Notes under the pieces: generated by a model | The model's input: the letters and a program-made list of their open reading frames with translations, nothing else | The model's database searches: none | What the model was told of the DNA's origin: nothing | Translations under genes and position numbers: made by a program | Assembly: GCF_002999335.1 (NCBI RefSeq) | Contig: NW_020312347.1 | Coordinates: forward strand, 1-64,000 | DNA: 64,000 nucleotides | Direction of reading: 5' to 3' | Source: Cyclospora cayetanensis | Taxonomy: Eukaryota > Apicomplexa > Conoidasida > Eucoccidiorida > Eimeriidae | Shown here: positions 13,951 to 24,992 of the stretch, piece after piece | Position numbering within the stretch: position 1 is the stretch's first letter | How the letters are laid out: every line of letters begins with the position of its first letter

Positions 13951-14720
13951 TCATCTTTCTTGGTAAGGATAATGAATGACGCGGCAGGAGTAGAGGACGT
14001 AAAATTTACCCACTTCTTATCCTTTAGGTCCCGCAGGAGGATGTTCTGTGCTTCAACCTTTTTCTGCTGTAGCCGATTGATGGTAATTCAATCGTTACAG
14101 AGTCATTCTTATGAGCTTTTAATGGGTTTTGAAGGCTTTGTATCCGGGAGCCGGACGTACGAGGATTGCCACATCTGCTAGACGTGCACAAGTATCTAAA
14201 GGTGTGCTGCGACTCTATGCTCTTCACCCGCTGCTCGCCGGGCATCAGTTGCTGCAGTCTTGGTCGTACTGCTGTTGAAATTCTTGCATGTCAGCTAGGG
14301 GACTGTAGTCCCGTTCCAGACCTGCTGGTTCCGCTCTATAAAGCCCCAGATGCTTCATTCCATCCATAGACTACCAGCACCGATAATCATTTTATGCGGC
14401 ACTCGGGTGCACAGAAAGTCTTTTAAAAGTGGAGGTCCTCTGCTGAGGGCGCAACAACCGTAGCAACATGGAACACAACAAAGTCATCCCCAGCAGCGTC
14501 TGAAAGCCGATGCCTGAATTGCGCTCGATATTTTCCAACGTTTTCTCTGCAAACGGCTCGGCGAGAGAAAGCAGCCAGTTGGTTCCTGTGTCAAATATTG
14601 TTGAACCTGTTGCCACTCTACCGTGGCGCTGCGCGCCAGATTCGACCTTTGCCACTCACACCAAGCGATAGGCACGAAGACGTGTACCCATTGATCAACT
14701 ACGCAGCGCATCTCCACCAT
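13951..14720 (-). CDS. Weak candidate gene, unknown product
   Basis: On the minus strand an exon-like frame near 14655-14392 contains a hydrophobic helix (TLLGMTLLCSMLLRLL), and another near 14087-13951 ends in a stop after a charged, helical stretch (KVEAQNILLRDLKDKKW). An acceptor (CTACAG) precedes the second. A middle segment around 14190-14340 is open in more than one frame, so I cannot fix the splice pattern. If real, it would be a small membrane-anchored protein. No family is recognised. Treat it as a pointer, not a gene model. Confidence 0.22.
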
Positions 14721-16800
14721 GATAAAGCGTGAAGCTCTTGTTTTTGTGTCTGTGTCACGTGTACTGCACTGTCAAATCCCGCCTCGAACATTGTTCGGCG
14801 TCTACAGCTCCGTGCTGGTTGGCGTCTTCAATCGTGCATGCCCAGCTCTTCGCCCTTACGTCGCGCCGCACGACACAATTCGTGTTCGTCTTACCTCGAG
14901 TCATCAGTCTGCTTCATATACTGCTCCTTAGCCTGCTCCACGTGCTCCTCTTGTTTTTGCTCCCACTTAATATTCTCCTCCTCCATGCGAAGTCTTGTGC
15001 TGTGTTTTGCATGTTCCCGGTGCTTATGTGTGAGCTCTTTATCACTTAGTCTCTCTTCGGATATTGCACTTCCTTATGTGACCATCTTCCACTCCTCGGT
15101 AGACGTCTTTAAGGTCACACAACGTCAAATTTTAACCTCCGCAGTAGCTTTCCCTTCTGCATAGTGAACATCTGGTTCATATCTGTAAGCGTCTCCAACG
15201 GCTTTGCAGTTTGTGTTTGGCATGAAGCAGCGGGTCCAGAGGTGGCTTACTGTGGCTTCTATTGGTGTCACCCCTAAGTCCAGCCCTGAGCATTTCCTAG
15301 GCCGGCGTTGTCGAGCTTTGTAGATCATCAATCGTCTTATTTTGACCACAAATCATGGTCATCTTCAATTATTGTCTATATGGCGGCTGACTTGATAGTC
15401 TCGGCTTCAATCTGCGCGTTCGTTTTGCCAATTTTTTTTTAGCCAATAATCTTCATTGCCACAATATAGGGCCACTCTGACCTTGCTTCCACGTATGCCT
15501 TTTGAGTTGTTAATGCGGTTGTTCAGGCCAGGGTCTTCTCGTAGTCTTGCCTGCCGCTGTGTTTGTTGAGATACTCTCTTTATATTTATCTGACTATTCA
15601 CGACTAGTACGAACGCCTCCCGAATCAGGATTTAATTCAAAAGGTACAATAGTTTACTGCGGGTATGCTTGGACGCCAAATCGCAGCCGACATTAGATCA
15701 AAAAGTATTTGGATTCATTTGTTTTCCACATGTTTACGGCACATAAGGACGCATTAGCCTCAGATAACGATACCTTATAGCTACGCTGCTGGCCTATACC
15801 AACATTGCAAATAACACCTGGGGCACATCAGCTAACTTTGAACGTGACAGCCACAATTACCTTCCCCTCAATCTTAACCGTGCCTTTTCCTGACTAGGTC
15901 ACCTACAATCTACGGTGAACGAGATGCAGGAAAACTAACGGGAACCCAAGCTTCCAAGTAGCCTCATACAGCCCTCCAAAGCGCACCTCCTTTTTATTGT
16001 GACAGAATGGGTAATACTGTCCGGAGCTGCAAGCTCATGCAACGCCCCAAATACTCAAAGTATGGAACTGGGTCCATCGGAAGCAGGCTACTTGGTGAGC
16101 AGATAAAGCGTATAATGGAGGCGGACAACCTTCTATGTTGAGGCCGCCAGGCAGTGAAGGGGGCTGCACTGGAGAGAACCAAAGTTGGGGACCGCTTAGG
16201 ATCCATCTTCATATTGATGGTCGGGTTGCTAGCACCAAGTGACACTTAATGCAAATTAGGTCGGCCATCAGAGAGGAGGCCGAAAAAGTGCAATCTACCT
16301 GTTTTCAGTCGTTAGCGCAGTCCCTGAGCTCAGATTTGCGAAAGGGCAGCAAAATGCAAGGAATGGCAACGCTACTGCAGCTACATGGTACCTCGGAATT
16401 GTGTCCTCTTAGTGTGGAACGCGACATTTACGTTGGATCTCTTCACCATGATTAATTCTTAAGGATTTCATTGATAATTACAAAAAGGCGCGCGTGCGGC
16501 TACAGCTGTGCTCTGTGGAGGTTGGTTTACCAGGAAGCCCGAGCTGCAGATTCTGATATGCTAAGCTGCATCAATTTCCTCTACGGTGCTTGGAGTAGGG
16601 TCAGGGCCTCAAGAAAGTGAGGCAGGGTCTCCATTCGAAAGGCTCAGCAGCCCAGTAGAAGACGGTTCTGAGCATACATCCTGTGCTACTGGCTGTGTAC
16701 TAGGGAATCCTATTGAGCTCTCAGACGCGGAACAGCAGGAGTGCGCAAATATAAGGAGAGAGTTCGCGGTGCGCTAAATAGTGACTAGCTGCAATCAGGA
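14721..16800. other. Region without supported gene
   Basis: Only short overlapping frames are seen. Part of the right edge may belong to the 5' (gag or protease) portion of the retroelement remnant that follows, but nothing there resembles a zinc knuckle or a D-T/S-G protease motif. Confidence 0.4.
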
Positions 16801-16829
16801 TGGCCATCTACTGGAACTCCAGCGTGCTG

Positions 16830-18110
16830 TATTGAGCTAATCCAGGTGGGCCCCAAAGTACATTCTGCTGTATCGGGAGACCCCACTACATGAAGAGGAG
16901 ATAGAGGCTGGGCGGATGATCTGCTGAGAAACGCAAGCTACAGGAATAGACCAGCATTTTTGGGCAGAGCCCGGTGCAAATGCCGAAGAAGGGCAGATGG
17001 CGCATGTGCTTTGCCTTGAAACCCCTTAGCAAGATCAGTGAATGACTCATTTTGACGAATCACTCGACGAAATACACCGACTGACGGTCAACTCAACATG
17101 TGATGTCACAGACGCCTTCGTGCAATTTACCATTACCCATGATGGCCGGCACGAAACAGCTTTCCATAGTCGCACTCGCAAGCTCGACTATATTTGTACG
17201 CCGTTTCAACTTGTTGATGTTTTGGCTGAGCAGTAGCATCAAGTTAATGGGGGTTTTGGTGAGCTGATGAAAAGGGAGTGGATGGCTTGCCGCATGCACG
17301 ACGTCATGCTCTTTGGCCGAAAGATTTAAAACCCCTATTGCCTGTATGACGTGAGCTTTAGCTGCTACGAGACACTCACTGATATGCAAGGGAAAACAAG
17401 TGCTTGTTCTTTTTTTAGAAGTTAATTCCGTGCAATTTCGTGTTTCGATTAGGAATTGGAGATAGTTCGCATCTTATTGAAGCATGAGTTTGAACTCACT
17501 TGGATTGCTACTCCTTGTACCTATCTACTTAAGAAACACAGCCTCCAGCTTGGATAGAGGAGCTTGATGCCGCAGCATGCCCATTGATCAGCTGCCTCAC
17601 AACTCCGGTGCTTGCGCTGCCCGATTATGACTGTCATTTCTTCTTAGTAATCGATGCTAGTAACGTAGCCGTGAGTTATATTTTCTCTAAAGAGACTCTA
17701 GGCTCTCTATTTCGCCGAATTGTTGCTTGGTATTCTCAACGCAATAGTTTTGTGAAGGAAAGGGAACTTGATACACTGTACTGGAACGCGTACAGGAGAT
17801 CGACCATTAGTCAAAAGTATGCCTGATTTGCACGAAGGCACTTTCAGCTCTCGATCTACATTCTTGATTGGGCCCCTTTGAGGACTGAAAAGCGACTATG
17901 CTGCATGCGTCGGCTCTGTATGCAAGCAGATTTGGTTTCACGGGGGTTGGAGGCACTGCTGAACTGCTGTATTTTGATTTTCTGTCCATTTACTTATCTT
18001 CTGTGTCCTCGTATCAGGAGGCCCCCACTCTTCAGCGCTCCGCCGAGAGTGGGTCATTGCTTCTCTGCAGTCGCTGTGGATGAACTCTTGATCGTTGTTG
18101 GCTAGTTTGG
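16830..18110 (+). mobile_element. Decayed Ty3/gypsy-type retrotransposon (RT-RNase H)
   Basis: Pieces of one pol polyprotein lie in order on the + strand but in changing frames with stops between them. Near 16860-17035 is a reverse-transcriptase start resembling the YR.TP and PV..KK.G.WRMC motifs (PVQMPKKGRWRMC). At 17042-17236 a segment matches the palm (DVTDAFVQFTITHDGR, then H..AFHSRT). Near 17290-17330 HDVMLFGRK sits where the YLDDVLVFS catalytic block belongs, with the catalytic DD lost. At 17560-17826 is an RNase H domain (LTTPVLALPD, then VIDASNVAVSYIFS and a YSQRN...ERELDTLYW block). At 17826-17940 a tail ending ADLVSR matches the end of RNase H in this group. The element cannot be active. 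I found no LTRs, integrase or gag. Ty3/gypsy (chromovirus-like) elements are known in Eimeria genomes. Confidence 0.72.
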
Positions 18111-19972
18111 GTGCCTTTATTACTCCTTCGAGCTCTCTTTAACCATTGATACACATATTTGCTCTTCTCATCTGCACTGTTTTCCCTGGCTCTTCTGCTT
18201 GTGAGTGACGATAGGGAGCCGACTCTAGGGCCTTCTTAGAAGCAGTTGGTCTCGACTCAGATGCACCGAGCACGAAGGCGTTTGCCTTGACATGGGGAGG
18301 GGAAAAGAAGATGTAACGAGCTCAGCTACACTTCAACACTTTCCACTACATTAGCCATATCAAACTAGAAGAATTCGCAAGAACTTGGCTAATTGGAAGG
18401 TCTCTATCGTATATCTTACTTATTGCGGAGTACTCTTAGATCGATACAAGAAGATGCAATCTTGTGCGCTGCTGGATAGGATGTGCAACTTACTGTGAAT
18501 GCTCGCACAGCTAGGGAGCCGCTAAGCACACTGTATCAGTTCGTCTTCCCTGATGCTGGGAGCTCTAAGGGATGTGGGCTGGACTCTGAAAGATAATAAT
18601 TTTCTCCTAAGTTTGTATTGAGCTTGGAGTTAGGTGCCTCCCTTGGGAGACCTTCAGCGAGCGTTGCAAGTAGCATGGTGCAGATGCCCCGCGCAGTGCA
18701 GAGTAATCAAATAATAGCGCTACTAGTTCAGCTATAGAAAAATCACTCTAGGCACAAAACGTTTACGTTTCTGCAGCCTTAGAATGGCTTTGTCTGCTAG
18801 CATTCATGGCACATTTCATGGTAAATTGGCAGCCATTGTTGTATGCCCCGTAATGAAAGTTTGCGTTCTTGCCCCCAAAGCGAAAAAGAAATACTTTGAA
18901 CGAAAACTGTCATGATCGCACGCAGGATTTGCACTTAGGACTCTGGCGGCAATGTATAACGAAATCCTAGGCTTGTAGACGGCAAACAGAGGTGGTAAGC
19001 TCAGGAAGAGAGCACAGGGCCAGACGCCACCTCAATACAAGAAACTTCAGCACATAATCAATGGAAAAGGGGATCGATATTACCAACAGCGCTCTATCGT
19101 TTCTTGCCTATAGGCAAGGAACGTTCGCTAGTTTGCTCACACAACCATGCCGCGTGCTGAACGCTTCCACTGAACATACCAGCAAGCCAAAAAGCATATG
19201 TTTTGCAGCTATTAAAATTGATAAATATTTTAGTTAAAAGATTTTCCTGAAGCTTTACACTCCTCATTTATTAGTCAGCCCGGATCCACTTCTGTCGACA
19301 CTGGAGTGCATGCGAAACTCAAGCTGGGCTGCCCACCTAGCGTGCAATTGTAAAACAATAAAGTCGAATGAACGTTTAGTTAGGAATAAAAATAATAGGC
19401 GATGGCATGCTGATACATGTTTGACCGTGGATCTTACAACACAACCGCGTTGAGGATTGTGTAGGCTGCTGTGGCGGCTGCGGGTAGGCGCATGCAGAGT
19501 CCTTGCCAATTCCCACGGCCTCGTATAGCGCTGCTTCAGTCATCCTTCTTTTTCATATCAGATTGGCGAGTTTCCATGAAGGGCAGAGGCCTCTGTCTTG
19601 CTTGTTTCAGGCCACGGACACGCCCGTAATACGTGGGGGCTGTTTATTGCTCTGCTCGTTTACTGTCTTCTTTACACCAACATCTGTGTGACGGACATGA
19701 GTTTGGTGCTCCCACCCTACAGCTGACTCTCTGAAGCTCTCCGTTAGCGCACTTCGTGGCTTCGCGCGCGCGGTTCTGCTTTTTTGGTCCAACGTCACGT
19801 AGCGCACTGGAACCTTCGTAGACATTTTTGGTCAAGAGAAACCATCTGGAGTGTTTGTTAATTCATGAACTGATTTCGCTATCTTTTGCCTGCATTTTTG
19901 CCGGAAGTACGTCTCATATGGATGCAGGGTTGTCAGCGTCGGATGGGATGTAATTGAAGCCATCACTTCGAA
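18111..19972. other. Region without supported gene
   Basis: No exon chain or family motif is visible. It may contain the integrase and 3' end of the retroelement remnant in a form too decayed to read. Confidence 0.4.
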
Positions 19973-20662
19973 ATGGGGCGGGGTGACTTCCCAATTCTCG
20001 TGCAGCAATGGCTTCACAGCTGCGCCGAATGCTATAGGTCGAGCAGTCTATACCACAGAAACCTCGGATTTTTTGCCCTTGGTATCGCCGGAGGCAGTGT
20101 ATGGGGCAGCTACAAGCGGAAGGAGCATGTGTCAAGGAATTCAGATTGCTCGTTGGTCCATCTTATGTTTTATGACATGCCACCCACAGCTGCAGAGCAA
20201 ATCCAAGGCAAGAACACGTCCAAACAAAATAATTGTGACTCTCAGATGCTCTATTCTCAAAGGAGACGGCCATTCGAAAAGTTATGGGGGGAGACGGCTA
20301 GGCTGCTGCAGCGCCAGCCTGGATATACATATACCCTAATGTTTCGTAGAGTGCCGTTTGCTGAGGCGGATCAAGGCATCGAGCAGAAACAGACGACGAA
20401 CAAGGAAGTGCAGCAGCACACTGGTGGTCGTAGAGGCATCGGTGCGGGCCTCGAAGTAGCAGTCGAAGAAGCGGTGACCAAGGGGAATCGACCGATATTG
20501 GATTACGTCGAGATGCGCGTATGGGAAAGTGAGGGCCAGCAGCAAAATGCGTGCAAGCTGCAGTTGCCTGTTCAGCAGAAGATGTGTGAGCTTGGAGTTG
20601 AAATGTATGGGGGTCCTTACAGGCGTGTCTTTGACGATGCACTTGTTCGCCTTATCCAGTGA
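19973..20662 (+). CDS. Probable ABM-fold (dimeric alpha-beta barrel) protein
   Basis: A single open frame of 229 residues starts at ATG 19973. The N-terminus has a short hydrophobic stretch (LGFFALGIAGGSVWG, about residues 31-45), possibly a membrane anchor or targeting signal. From about residue 62 the order of elements suits the antibiotic-biosynthesis-monooxygenase/heme-degrading fold: a strand (VHLMFYDM), a helix, then ETARLLQRQPGYTYTLMFRR (the ..L...PG....L.R block), a polar insertion, and DYVEMRVWES (the second strand ending in WES). The C-terminal part ends GPYRRVFDDALVRLIQ. Proteins of this fold bind heme or small organic substrates, but substrate-contact residues cannot be assigned here. 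The ~40-residue Gln/Thr-rich insertion between the two core blocks is unusual. An intron in the N-terminal part is possible. Confidence 0.5.
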   Translation: MGRGDFPILVQQWLHSCAECYRSSSLYHRNLGFFALGIAGGSVWGSYKRKEHVSRNSDCSLVHLMFYDMPPTAAEQIQGKNTSKQNNCDSQMLYSQRRRPFEKLWGETARLLQRQPGYTYTLMFRRVPFAEADQGIEQKQTTNKEVQQHTGGRRGIGAGLEVAVEEAVTKGNRPILDYVEMRVWESEGQQQNACKLQLPVQQKMCELGVEMYGGPYRRVFDDALVRLIQ

Positions 20663-21569
20663 GCTGTGCGCGTGCTGCGCTTCTGGTAACGGCATTCTGA
20701 CGGTTTGATAAGCTTGAAGTGAGCAGAGTACGTATATTTGTACGTTTAATGCAGAGGCGTTTCGCAGATGCCAGTCTGCGTACTCGAGCCATCCGCTCTA
20801 CTACTCTGTCGCTCAAGCTCTGTTTGACTGAAGTGGGCTGGTCTAACTGGCAGCTGCGTTGATCGGACCAAGGCATCCCGAATTGCCGACTCAATCTTCA
20901 ATTGGACACAACTGTTTGTGGACATAGTCTAATTCTACTTGTGGCTTGCAGAGCCTCCAAGATGAGAACGTCTGCTGTTCAGTGTTGTGTGTCATGTGAT
21001 TCTTTAGAATCCTATACGTTTCGTTAGGGGGATCAATTTTAGAATGCATCCCTGGATGTTGCCGCAGTAGGTTTGGTATCGTATCATTTGGGTTTTCGCC
21101 AATTCTCCATTGTACGTGTCTTTCTGTAGACCATACCTATAAAAGTAGGATACTTTATATTTCAATCCACCCATGTAACCCGCCTTCAGTTTGGCATCCT
21201 CTTGGGCTGCTGGGCGATTTAAATGGTTCACAGGACTAAACGCGTAGCACGCGCAGGAAAATAAAAAAGAACTTGGTATATCAATTATTATCTAATAATT
21301 TTGTTTGAGTATTTGCTGGGCGAGACAGGAGAAGCTTTGAAGACACAGTCGGTGGGACATCAGCGAGGGACCATCCGTTCCGCCGCCAGCACAGGAAGTC
21401 GGGTAGCGATGCTAGTATACTTTGATTCATCGGCTATGCTTCTAGGCATCAGTAGAATATTTTCTGAAAGAAAAAGTTCGCCGAAAGACAGATTGATACT
21501 GTTAGTTCATGTTGAGTATGGCGTAGTTGAAAGAGGGTCATGAAACTGAAGTTCGAAGTTACGCCGAAT
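20663..21569. other. Region without supported gene
   Basis: Short frames only; no motif or splice chain was found. It contains the 3' flank of the preceding + strand gene. Confidence 0.4.
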
Positions 21570-22046
21570 TTAGATGGTTGGCTTATCGCTGATCCGCGGG
21601 CACTTTACAAATGTAGATGCAGAATATTGCGTGTCTACATTTCCAGTCAGGCAGAGATCTCGAACTGCTTGAATGTTTGGGAAAGGCACAAAAGCCCCGT
21701 GAAGGTCTTTTTGCCTGGCGGGCTCAACCACCAGCCGCTGCCGACGGCAGACAGATAGTGATGGGTAACGCCTTGCATGGTGAAACTCCCTAACCAGGCT
21801 TCTCAAAGTAGTGCAAATATATTATTTAAGAGTACAGCTTGCTCATCATAATTCTTTTTGCTTGGGGCTGGGCGATCGGTTGTTGAAGATCTGACCTGTT
21901 CGCTCAGGTGCTCGACTCGCGGCACAAGGTCTTCTACACCACAGCAAAAGGCTGTGAAGTGAGCAAGGTGCTTTAAGGCGAGCACTTGGGCATATTGGGC
22001 GCTGCTACCTCTCAAGGCAATGGAACAAACCTCCCTGAGGCGCTGC
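21570..22046 (-). CDS. Weak candidate exons, unknown product
   Basis: Minus-strand bases 22046 down to 21888 form a protein-like 53-codon exon (QYAQVLALKHLAHFTAFCC, then GVEDLVPRVEHLSEQ). It is preceded by a CCCCTAG acceptor and followed by a GTCAGA donor of the type used elsewhere in this window. A second open stretch lies at 21795-21570 and ends in a stop, but I could not match its phase to the first. If real, the gene would run head-to-head with the membrane-protein gene starting at 22131, less than 100 bases away. No family is recognised. Confidence 0.25.
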
Positions 22047-22130
22047 CTGTGGATCTAGGGGCACTGCGCCGGTACTGGCCTGCTTTGAGGCTGTCATGGC
22101 CTTCGATATAATTGGCACAAATAACCAAGA

Positions 22131-23597
22131 ATGGAGACGCATGCGCAGCAGAGAACGTCTCGGCTGGCGTTATTGGCCCCGCTTTTGATTCTTGCCGCTG
22201 CATTATCGGAGGCGCACAGCACGCAAAGCAGAGTGCTCCGCAGCGTTAGGGCTGCAGCTCATCATGTACTTGCTCCAGAGGTATCAACTGCTTCCATGGA
22301 TAATAGACAAGGACAACATTCCTTCGTTCAAACCAATAACTTTGGCTTTGTTGAGCTTTTCAAGAAGCTGTTCGGGGGGAAGAGACAAGAGCAGGATGCC
22401 GCACCCACGACGTCAGAGCAGAACAGAAGCTCATGGCAGGAGGAAGAAAGGCACTCCGAATTTGCGTTTTGCGCGGATGTCGGCTTTCGCGGCCTCCATC
22501 CTGAGGAAGGTGGCGAGGAAACGTATGTCTTCTGAACATAGGCAGGCGTGAATTTGACACCCCCACTTGTTGCAGAACAGTAATGTATTTGTATGATTGC
22601 CTTGTTCCTTGATTGTAGATCATTTATCTATTAACTGGGATTCCCGTATATTGTGTGTCTGATGGTCAGCGCGTGTTGGAGTCGTTGTGGCCGGGTTTGT
22701 GAAGGTGCAATGTACCTTGCTGAGGACGGTGAGCAGCCCATAGATTTGACAAAGGAACAACAAAGCGCAGTACAGCTGCAACTACATCGACCTTTGAGAA
22801 CTGGTATAGCTCTACAATTGAAGCTATGTGGTTCATCTGGCAGTTTCTAGGTATGCTCTTTAAGTTCACGCTCTCTCTGTACTGCTTGCAGCCCTATCGG
22901 AGTGGAGGCTCATTCCCATGGCCACCAGGACAAAGCCATGCAAGACTCTTGCAAAAAAGTCTGCAGTTCAGGTGAAACCACTAAACAAGCAACGCATAAA
23001 TTTCAGCCTTTTTCAACTTGGAAGCTATACATCGCTCTTTGAGTGAAGACATAATTAAGATGAACTTCTGCTTATTAGAGACGCCACCGAATGAGCGTGT
23101 TGGGTAGATGAACCACCTAAGAGTGCTGGTTATATAGTTTTCTGCGAACTTTGCGAAAGGTTTCCATTTGATATGGCTGGCTGCAGCTAGTGCGGCTAGT
23201 ACGGCAGCTGCGAAGATAATTTTGCCACGCAATTTATGGAACTTCTTTGCAGATCCTCTGCAAGGCTATAAAGAAGCCCACAACCTACGACATTACTAAT
23301 GTTGTGAAGCAAGAGATGACCTTTGATATTGAGGCGCAGCAGCAAGAACAGTTGCATCAACTGCAAGGGCAGCAGATGCTGATGCAGCCACAAGCGGCTG
23401 CGCTGCCTACCGAGGGAACAGTTATTCCTGGATACCTTGCAGAGGTGGCACAGTCAATGCCTGACACATATGTAGCAGCCACCCATGCTAGAGGAAGAAG
23501 CGGGTTTCCACGCTGGGCTCTCTACCTCATCATTGCAGGGATTGCAGTGATATGTATTTTCCTCTTGTGTTGCTGCATTTGTTGCTGCCGGCGCTAG
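22131..23597 (+). CDS. Type I membrane protein with signal peptide and Cys-rich tail, 4 exons
   Basis: Exons 22131-22509, 22705-22803, 22892-22971 and 23253-23597 join in consistent phases (1, 1, 0) to give about 300 residues. Residues 1-28 are a clear signal peptide (RLALLAPLLILAAALSEA). A charged, Gln-rich luminal part follows, including LFKKLFGGKRQEQ and a Gln/Met-rich stretch (EAQQQEQLHQLQGQQMLMQP). Near the C-terminus is one transmembrane helix (WALYLIIAGIAVICIFLL), followed by a tail of almost only cysteines and arginines (CCCICCCRR) that could be palmitoylated. The layout suits a secretory-pathway or surface/micronemal-type membrane protein, but no adhesive domain is visible and I do not recognise the family. 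The signal-peptide and transmembrane exons are well supported; the two small middle exons rest on splice sites and phase. Confidence 0.65.
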
Positions 23598-24992
23598 GGC
23601 TTCCAAATTCTTCTCAATTTTAAGGCGAAATGTGTTACGAAAAGGCACCACAAAGACCAAGCCTTCATTCTGCGATGCAAACGAGAAGTTGTGCTCAGTC
23701 CCATTTGGAAAGTGCGTGCTAGATAGCTCAGTTGTATACAGGTTGTTTCATCACCATCCATTGAATAGAAGAGGTGAGAAATGGGTGTTTACACGTAGGA
23801 TTGACAGTTAGTGAGTTGTCCGTTGGTGCAGGGAATGGTGTGAGGGGGCTTGCGGCCTTAAAAAGGTCCACAATACACTCATTAATGATACATTACGGCT
23901 TGCATTTCCTAAGCAGAAAAAATATGGGAGTGCGATAAGCATGTGCCAGGGGAATGGTATAACTAAATTAACAGGCTAATCAGCAGTAGTTCAGAGGAAC
24001 AGGCCCTCCTGTCTGTCCAGATGTAGGATAATTGCTGGTGCATGGGAAATTCCACAGAACATGAGTACAACAGCTCCAGTCAGTAAAAACTTTAGAGAAA
24101 GAAAGCTTACGCGTCTTTTTGCTTAACTGCTCCAATACACCCTACTGAGTTACCGAATCGCCGTCTGTCCATTGGTGCCCGCTCTGGGATTTTCGGTCAG
24201 CTAGGTCGCCTCACCGTGGGAATATATGCAGCACAACGCTCACAAAAAACTTCGAACATCAAAAGAGAGAAGAGAAGCCAGTGTAGAGCCCCTTATGATT
24301 TTTTTTTGCACAGATGTAGGGCTACTGCTGTGGGGCCGATATCGACCGCCATAGGGTTTGTCCGCAAGGCTCAGTGCGACATGAAGGCACGAACTTACTT
24401 CCGAAGCATCAATCCTGCTAAACCCAATAGCCAGAATGCCGCATTACCGATTTGTTTTAAAGGTCAAGGTCACTCTGGCTTCTTAGTTGTCAAACTCCAT
24501 CCACACGCCATGGCGCGAAAGCTCCGGGCGTCAGCATGAAGGCTTCCGGCACTGCTATGAAATTGACCAGTGTGGCTTCAAATCTGTCATAAGATGAGTC
24601 AAGACAATCATGCTTTGTTGAGGCCGCACCAAGTATAAAAGAGTTTAGGAGGATTCCAAATACTTGGCGCACGCCGCGGTGAGGCCTTCGCTTCCCTGGC
24701 GATCGTTAGTGCGCCTATGTTTTATGCGCCTATTCCGATTGCGCAGATATCTATTGGTGAACCGTGCATTTTTATAAGACCCGAAGACCGCGGGTCAGTC
24801 ACACGTTCCATGGAAAAGAACACTGTGCTGGTGCCCCTCCCAGTGGTCCTCAGAGAGACGATAGGCTTGACAAGCTGTCGCCACCCCATGATAAAGTCTT
24901 CAATCATTCAAGACAGCTCAGCAGGGCTTTATATGCTGGATGCATGACAAATTTGTGGCATTGGGAGAACCCACAAGTTCGTCGCCCGCGGC
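23598..24992. other. Intergenic region
   Basis: This lies between two + strand genes. Several short overlapping frames exist (for example around 24216-24539), but none has protein-family features or a supported splice chain. The last few hundred bases should hold the promoter of the four-span membrane protein. Confidence 0.45.

Noticed and set aside
22192..22551. Second + strand frame of 119 codons over the signal-peptide exon
   Set aside because: It begins without ATG context and overlaps a frame with a clear signal peptide and matching splice chain.
22804..22891. Alternative splice of the membrane-protein gene using a donor at 22851
   Set aside because: It would need a 41-base intron and a different upstream frame; the donor at 22804 gives an 88-base intron and keeps all phases consistent.
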